Positions 59,932-64,000 of a stretch of 64,000 nt of DNA are shown here, piece after piece. Source of the stretch: GCA-003244245 sp050699975. GTDB taxonomy: Bacteria > Actinomycetota > Actinomycetes > Mycobacteriales > Pseudonocardiaceae. The translations under genes were made by a program, and so were the position numbers. Positions within the stretch are counted from its first letter, which is position 1; each line of letters begins with the position of its first letter. The stretch is from the NCBI GenBank assembly GCA_050699975.1, contig JBOHGH010000002.1:34402-98401 (forward strand), in the 5' to 3' direction. The notes beneath the pieces are model-generated. The model was not told where the DNA came from. It ran no database searches and worked only from the letters and a program-made list of their open reading frames with translations.

Positions 59932-60087
59932 ATGAACATCCGCACAGAACGTGACACTGAGATTCGCACGGACCGTTCCGAGGTGTACGAGCCTCCGATG
60001 CTCGATGAGATTGGTGAGTTCACCACGCTGACCTGCGCCGACAGCGCAGGGTCGGTTGTCGATGGGACCGGGTATTACTCTGAGTAA
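59932..60087 (+). CDS. Lasso peptide precursor
   Basis: A 51-residue precursor too short for standard gene calling. The leader ends VYEPPMLDEIGEFTTLTC and fits the RRE recognition pattern YxxPxLxxxGxxxxxTx exactly, which sets Thr34 at position -2. The core is then ADSAGSVVDGTGYYSE (residues 36-51): Ala1 and Asp9 can form a 9-membered macrolactam, and Tyr13/Tyr14 could be the plug residues. The ring start with Ala instead of Gly is less common. AGAAAGGTGAAGG is a good ribosome-binding site. The cyclase, RRE and protease genes follow directly. Calculated neutral mass of the cyclised core is about 1558.64 Da. Confidence 0.9.
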   Translation: MNIRTERDTEIRTDRSEVYEPPMLDEIGEFTTLTCADSAGSVVDGTGYYSE

Positions 60088-61939
60088 CTTGCCGTGCTCC
60101 TCGCTTCGCCCACCTGACCGCGGTCAAGCCTGGTTCGTGGTCCTTCCCGACTCCGACGCCGCGCTTGAGGTAGCCGTGGCCTTGGGCCCGCACGCGCCGC
60201 AGACACTGCCGCATCCTTCGGGACGACCGTGGCTGATGGGCTGTTGGGCTGCTGATGTGCTGGTTTCAGCACAGGTGGCAGGGGTACATGTGGCGGTGAT
60301 CGGATGCTGCCCGGTCACCGCCACCGCACTGTCGGCCTTGGCGCAGCGGGTGCGTACGGTGGCTGACCTGGATCGGCTGGGGGCCGGGCTGTCCGGCAGT
60401 TTCCACCTGGTGGCCGCCATTGACGGCCAGGTCCGGGTGCAGGGCAGTGTCTCTGGACTGCGGCGGGTGTTCTACACCCAGCTGGGGGAGCTGACGGTGG
60501 CCGCGGACCGGACGGATGTCCTCGCCGGTCTCACCGCAGCCGCGGTCGACGAGCAATGGCTGGCGGGTCGCCTGGTATACCCCTACCTGCCACACCCGGT
60601 GGCCGACGGGTGCCCGTGGCAGGGCATGCAGGTGCTTGCCGACGACTGCTACCTGCTCACCAAGCCTGGCTGGCCGGCTCGCGTCGTGTGGTGGTGGCAC
60701 CCGCCGGAGCCGGTCGCGCCGCTGGCTGAGGCCGCACCCCTGGTGGCGCGGGCACTGGTTACCGCGGTCGAGGCCCGCACCCGGGCGGGCGGGACGATCA
60801 GCTGCGACCTGTCCGGCGGCCTGGACTCCACCCCGATTTGCTTCCTCGCCGCGCGCGGCAGCAGCCAGGTGATCGCGGTGACCTTGATCTCGACCGACTC
60901 TGGCCATGACGACGCGCGCTGGGCGCAGCTCGCCGCTGACCAGCTGGACGGCGTCGAGCACCTCGTCCTTGACCTCCAGCAGCTGCCCCTGATGTATGAG
61001 GATGCCGGCGACGGCGGCGCGGGAACCGACGAACCGCACATCATCGTGCGCGACCATGCTCGCACCACCGTTGTCGCCCGCCAGCTCGTCGAGCGCGGTA
61101 GCCGGCTGCACCTGAGTGGGATGGGCGGTGACCAGGTGTTGCAGGCCCCGGCCGCCTACCTGCACACCACCGCCGGCGCCCATCCCCGCATCGCGGCCAA
61201 CCATCTGCGAGGCCGCCGCGCGGTGAGCGGCTGGCCACTGAAGGCCACGCTGCGCGGGCTGGCCGATCGCCGCACCTACCAGCAATGGCTGACCGCCAGT
61301 ATCGACGACCTCACTGTCCCGCCACCGGCCCGCGGGATGCCCAACCTCGGCTGGGGCCCCGCCTTGCGACTCCCGCCCTGGGCCACCCCGCACGCGGTCG
61401 ACGCCGCCCGAACCCTCCTCCACCAGGCGGTGGTTAATGCACAGCCGCTGGCTCCCACCCGCGGCCAGCACGCCACCCTGGAGCAGCTCCGCGGCGTCGG
61501 CCACCTCACCCGGCACATCGCCGGGATCCATGCCCGGGCCGGGCTGCCGCTGGCTGCCCCCTTCCTCGACGACCGGGTGGTCGAAGCCTGCCTGGCCGTC
61601 CGTCTCCACGAGCGCACCACTCCCTGGCGGTTCAAGCCGCTGATCGTCGAGGCAATGCTCGACCTGGTGCCCGCCACGGTCCTGCAACGCAGCACCAAAG
61701 GCGACTTCAGCGCCGACTGGCATGCCGGGCTGCGCCGAGCTCGTGCCCACCTCGCCGCTGTGCTCGACGACCTATTGCTGGCCCGGCTCGGCCTGGTCGA
61801 CGTCGATGCCCTGCACAAGGTCTGCCTCGGGCTCTATCCCCACACCCTGGATCGGGTGGCACTCGACCGGACCCTGGCCTGCGAAGCCTGGCTACGCACC
61901 CTGGCCCCGACCAGCCTCGCGATGGGAGCGCCACGATGA
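60062..61939 (+). CDS. Lasso peptide cyclase (asparagine synthase-like, C protein)
   Basis: About 625 residues from ATG 60062, overlapping the precursor by 26 bp in another frame; a later start (TTG at 60089) is possible because no good site precedes either. The N-terminal half is a glutaminase-like fold without the catalytic Cys2. The ATP-binding motif ISCDLSGGLDSTP lies at about 246-258, followed by a synthetase domain with HLSGMGGDQVLQ and AAPFLDDRVVEACLAVRLHERTTPWRFKPLIVEAM. It adenylates Asp9 and closes the ring with the Ala1 amine. Its stop overlaps the RRE gene start (ATGA). Confidence 0.93.
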   Translation: MGPGITLSNLPCSSLRPPDRGQAWFVVLPDSDAALEVAVALGPHAPQTLPHPSGRPWLMGCWAADVLVSAQVAGVHVAVIGCCPVTATALSALAQRVRTVADLDRLGAGLSGSFHLVAAIDGQVRVQGSVSGLRRVFYTQLGELTVAADRTDVLAGLTAAAVDEQWLAGRLVYPYLPHPVADGCPWQGMQVLADDCYLLTKPGWPARVVWWWHPPEPVAPLAEAAPLVARALVTAVEARTRAGGTISCDLSGGLDSTPICFLAARGSSQVIAVTLISTDSGHDDARWAQLAADQLDGVEHLVLDLQQLPLMYEDAGDGGAGTDEPHIIVRDHARTTVVARQLVERGSRLHLSGMGGDQVLQAPAAYLHTTAGAHPRIAANHLRGRRAVSGWPLKATLRGLADRRTYQQWLTASIDDLTVPPPARGMPNLGWGPALRLPPWATPHAVDAARTLLHQAVVNAQPLAPTRGQHATLEQLRGVGHLTRHIAGIHARAGLPLAAPFLDDRVVEACLAVRLHERTTPWRFKPLIVEAMLDLVPATVLQRSTKGDFSADWHAGLRRARAHLAAVLDDLLLARLGLVDVDALHKVCLGLYPHTLDRVALDRTLACEAWLRTLAPTSLAMGAPR

Positions 61940-62202
61940 TGTTGCACTTGCGGGCGGACGTATCCACTGCGGACACCGATGACGGCATGGTCTTGCTTGA
62001 CGAGCGTGCCGGCCGCTACTGGCAGCTCAACCCCTCCGGCGCATTCGTCCTCCGGCTGCTGCTCGACGGCGCTGCGCCCCGCCAGGTAGCCCAGATTCTG
62101 GCGGACCGGCACGCGGTGAGCACCGCGCAGGTGGCGGCCGACATCACCGCCCTCCTGGAGCGCCTGCACGCCGCCGGACTCGTAGCCACGGTGCAGCCAT
62201 GA
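61936..62202 (+). CDS. Lasso peptide RRE (PqqD-like B1 protein)
   Basis: An 88-residue PqqD-fold RiPP recognition element. TDDGMVLLDERAGRYWQLNPSGAFVLRLLLDGAAPRQVAQILADRHAVSTAQVAADITALLERLHAAGLV is the whole domain (YWQLNxxGAxVxxLLLDG motif). It binds the YxxPxL leader motif and hands the precursor to the protease and cyclase. ATGA overlaps join it to both neighbours, so the four lasso genes are one translational unit. Confidence 0.93.
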   Translation: MMLHLRADVSTADTDDGMVLLDERAGRYWQLNPSGAFVLRLLLDGAAPRQVAQILADRHAVSTAQVAADITALLERLHAAGLVATVQP

Positions 62203-62621
62203 GCAGCCCGCAAACCGTGGAGCGCGTCGGAAGGCTCCCTGTTCGGCACCGGCCCGCTGCGCTGCTGGCCGTCGGTGCCGCCCGCATGCTCGCCCACGTG
62301 CCGCCACGACGCATCCGCGCCGTGCTCACTTTCCTACGCCGCCGCGCTGCACCTGCCACCTACCAGCAGGCCAAGGATGCCCAGGACGCGGTTCTCGCGG
62401 TTAGCGTGCTGTACGGCGGCCGGTTCTGCCTGCAGCGCTCGTTGGCCACCACGTTGCTGTGCCGTATCCGTGGTGTCTGGCCCACCTGGTGCACCGGCGT
62501 GCGCACCGCCCCCTTCGTCGCCCACGCCTGGGTAGAAGCCGATGGCCAACCGGTCGGCGAGCCGCAAGGCCCCGGCTCCTACCGCCCGCTCATCACCATC
62601 CCCCCTGCGTGGGATCCGTGA
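62199..62621 (+). CDS. Lasso peptide leader protease (transglutaminase-like B2 protein)
   Basis: A 140-residue B2 protease. VSVLYGGRFCLQRSLATTLLCRIRG carries the catalytic Cys77, FVAHAWVEADGQPVGEP carries His109 and a nearby acidic residue (Asp115 or Glu121). It removes the leader after Thr-Cys. It ends inside a long inverted repeat that also holds the stop of the convergent gene. No lasso ABC transporter gene follows. Confidence 0.93.
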   Translation: MSSPQTVERVGRLPVRHRPAALLAVGAARMLAHVPPRRIRAVLTFLRRRAAPATYQQAKDAQDAVLAVSVLYGGRFCLQRSLATTLLCRIRGVWPTWCTGVRTAPFVAHAWVEADGQPVGEPQGPGSYRPLITIPPAWDP

Positions 62622-62659
62622 GTGGCGATGCGAGTGATAGCTCGTATCGCCACTCACGG
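62616..62659. terminator. Two-way terminator spanning both stop codons
   Basis: CCGTGAGTGGCGATGCGAG (62616-62634) and CTCGTATCGCCACTCACGG (62641-62659) pair with one mismatch and a 6-base loop. The TGA of the lasso protease (62619-62621) and the TGA of the convergent methyltransferase (62656-62654) each lie in one arm. Confidence 0.85.
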
Positions 62660-63166
62660 GGCGCGAAGCGCATAGCAACGCAGGTTACGGATGTCGTAGG
62701 TGAAGATGTCCAGGTCGATGAACCCGCAGCGGGAGACCAGCGCTCTCAGTGACTCGGCGTCGAACATGGTGTGGTGGGCATTCCAGATCCATCTCGGCAC
62801 GCCGCGTGCGTCGACGCCCTGGTGGGCGGCCCGGTCGGAGTGGCCGCCGAGGATCCAGTAGTTCGCCTCGGCGGTGTCGATCTCGCCGCGCACCCACTGC
62901 CCAGCGATGAACCGGGCGTCCGGCACCCCGATGTCCAGCCGGGCGCCGGGTCGCATCACCCGGGCCCACTCGCGCAGGGTCGGCTCGACGAGTTCGTAGC
63001 TCTGGTGTTCGAGCACGTGGTTGGCGCGCAACGCGTCGACTGAGGCGGTGGCGAACGGCAGCGGGTCGATCCAGCTGATCACCTCGATATCGGGCAGCGG
63101 GAGGATGTCGACGTGCACGTCATAATCGGGATGCGGCTTCTCGCCCGCGCCGATCTCGACCTTCAC
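62654..63166 (-). CDS. Class I SAM-dependent methyltransferase
   Basis: A 170-residue short methyltransferase starting at GTG. VEIGAGEKPHPDYDVHVDILPLPDIEVISWIDPLPFATASVDALRANHVLEHQSYELVEPTLREWARVMRPGARLDIGVPDA covers the SAM-binding loop and motifs II-III (COG4627-like). These often act on sugars or surface polysaccharides. Its GTG overlaps the stop of the acyltransferase gene (GTGA). It is convergent to the lasso genes, so a tailoring role for the lasso peptide is only a possibility. Confidence 0.82.
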   Translation of the reverse strand: MKVEIGAGEKPHPDYDVHVDILPLPDIEVISWIDPLPFATASVDALRANHVLEHQSYELVEPTLREWARVMRPGARLDIGVPDARFIAGQWVRGEIDTAEANYWILGGHSDRAAHQGVDARGVPRWIWNAHHTMFDAESLRALVSRCGFIDLDIFTYDIRNLRCYALRAP

Positions 63167-63654
63167 ACCGGATCGATCTTCTTGAGCACCTTCGCCGGGC
63201 GCCCCGCGACGACCGCGTAGGGCGGCACGTCCTCCAGTACCAGGGCGCCGGCGGCGACCACCGCGTGCGCCCCGATGCGCACCGGCCCGAGCACCATCGC
63301 GTGGCTGGCCACCCAGACACCCTCCTCGATCACCACGTCACGCCCCGACCGGGGAAAGGTGGTCTGCCGTTCCCGGCCGAACTTGGTGATGTCGTGGGTG
63401 CCGGTGAGCACCGCGACCCCGTGCCCGAAGAACGCGTACTCGCCGATGGTGATCTCCCCGCCGGAGACGTTGAACAACGCATTGTTCACGATCGCCGTGG
63501 GGTCGATCTGCAGCCGCTCGAGTGCACCGTGCACCTGGTAACGGTAGAGCGGGTCTTCGCTGTCACCGTGGGTGTAGCGGTTGCGTTCCTCGGCCACCAG
63601 GCGCTGCACCGGGCCACGCAGCAAACGGATCAGCAAGTCGTCCAGCATTGACAT
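63163..63654 (-). CDS. Hexapeptide-repeat acyltransferase
   Basis: A 163-residue left-handed beta-helix acyltransferase. Hexapeptide rungs run through the middle and C-terminus (NNALFNVSGGEITIGEYAFFGHGVAVLTGTHDITKFGRERQTTF ... VVIEEGVWVASHAMVLGPVRIGAHAVVAAGALVLEDVPPYAVVAGRPAKVLKKI). The His in LTGTHD corresponds to the catalytic His of WbbJ/NodL-type O-acetyltransferases. Coupled to the methyltransferase gene, it suggests sugar modification in a glycan pathway continuing beyond the window. Confidence 0.88.
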   Translation of the reverse strand: MSMLDDLLIRLLRGPVQRLVAEERNRYTHGDSEDPLYRYQVHGALERLQIDPTAIVNNALFNVSGGEITIGEYAFFGHGVAVLTGTHDITKFGRERQTTFPRSGRDVVIEEGVWVASHAMVLGPVRIGAHAVVAAGALVLEDVPPYAVVAGRPAKVLKKIDPV

Positions 63655-64000
63655 GATCGAAACCCTAGTTGGGGCAGCGCCGCGCCGCCGATGGGGTCAG
63701 GTGTCCACATCAGCGCGGTTGCAAGCGGTGCGTTCCGGTCCGCTACTCGCCGCAACCAAGATCGGCGACCTGAACGGGATCTGGCCGCAGTCACCGAACC
63801 TGTTGCCGCCGGCCGACCGAGCCCTACGTGCAACAGCAGAGTGGTCGTGGTCACTGGTATTTCGAAGCAAGCACCTAGCGAGGCGGCGCCTCTGACCGCC
63901 GAGACGCTGGTCCACCTTGATCGGTAATGCGATGAATCTGACGTGGCCGAGCCCCTGAGTGCGCCGCCTATCCGGCACATGATCACCGTTTCGGAAGAAT
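63655..64000. other. 346-bp end region without a recognisable gene
   Basis: Upstream region of the acyltransferase/methyltransferase pair. Open frames present look like composition artefacts; no conserved product was recognised before the window ends. Confidence 0.45.

Noticed and set aside
59932..60087. Alternative lasso cores beginning at Thr34 or Cys35
   Set aside because: They place no Asp/Glu at ring positions 7 or 8 or 9 together with Thr at -2, whereas the Ala36 start satisfies both rules (Cys35 start would put Asp at position 10).
60266..61750. 494-codon minus-strand frame across the lasso cyclase
   Set aside because: Antisense shadow of the cyclase, whose ATP-binding motif and operon context are clear.
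54395..62621. Prophage or integrative element carrying the defence/lasso genes
   Set aside because: No integrase, attachment repeats, tRNA gene or phage structural genes were found nearby.

Overview
The window reads as chromosome of a high-GC, filamentous-type actinobacterium, most likely a member of the Pseudonocardiales. Supporting signs are the very GC-rich third codon positions, an SsgA-family sporulation protein, two XRE(DUF5753)/DUF397 regulator pairs, nSTAND1-WD40 and NB-ARC-TPR proteins, and an actinobacterial-style lasso peptide cluster. The taxon is an inference from gene content; no rRNA or tRNA gene was seen.

Layout. 0.1-6.3 kb: hrpA helicase, a MEDS/anti-sigma-type ATPase protein and an LCAD-type acyl-CoA dehydrogenase. 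6.3-13.4 kb is an accessory stretch: dispersed short repeats, an ssgA-like gene, a decayed vapC toxin, a ribbon-helix-helix/unknown gene pair, a DUF4062 plus NB-ARC-TPR (NLR-like) pair, and an XRE/DUF397 locus. 13.4-17.7 kb: an ECF sigma / methyltransferase-Ada / 2OG-Fe(II) oxygenase operon that looks like an alkylation-damage response, a decayed sigma duplicate, an NAD(P)-binding protein, CutA and small membrane proteins. 17.7-22 kb: hydantoinase/oxoprolinase subunits with a broken DUF1445 gene upstream. 22-30 kb: secreted beta-helix protein, DUF4383 membrane protein, FadE5-like dehydrogenase, VanW protein, GroES-like protein, AAA ATPase. 30-34 kb: complete OpuC/ProU-type osmolyte ABC transporter. 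34-44 kb: class V PLP enzyme, iron-box-linked remnant of a MATE exporter, TetR, galactose-oxidase-like copper radical enzyme, a DUF885 lipoprotein that looks foreign, isochorismatase and VOC proteins, then a decay zone (broken methyltransferase and MFS genes). 44-47 kb: polar amino acid ABC transporter. 47-54 kb: SNF2 helicase with a zinc-ribbon partner, second XRE/DUF397 locus, membrane protein, PAP2-diacylglycerol-kinase fusion.

54.4-62.6 kb is the most unusual part. Seven co-directional genes encode a membrane-anchored unknown protein, a stand-alone SIR2-like NADase, a 1200-residue nSTAND1-TM-WD40 protein, and then, only 23 bp later, a complete minimal lasso peptide pathway (precursor, cyclase, RRE, protease) without a transporter. 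The first three genes resemble an anti-phage STAND/SIR2 system with sensor and effector split between proteins. The predicted lasso core is ADSAGSVVDGTGYYSE with an Ala1-Asp9 ring. The tight spacing raises the possibility that defence and lasso genes share a transcript. The window ends with a methyltransferase/hexapeptide acyltransferase pair on the other strand.

Dispersed repeats recur: a 22-bp-period repeat that has inserted in frame into hrpA, two copies of a long near-perfect palindrome (26.06 and 44.35 kb), and a 64-bp palindrome with a half copy (29.9 and 38.8 kb).
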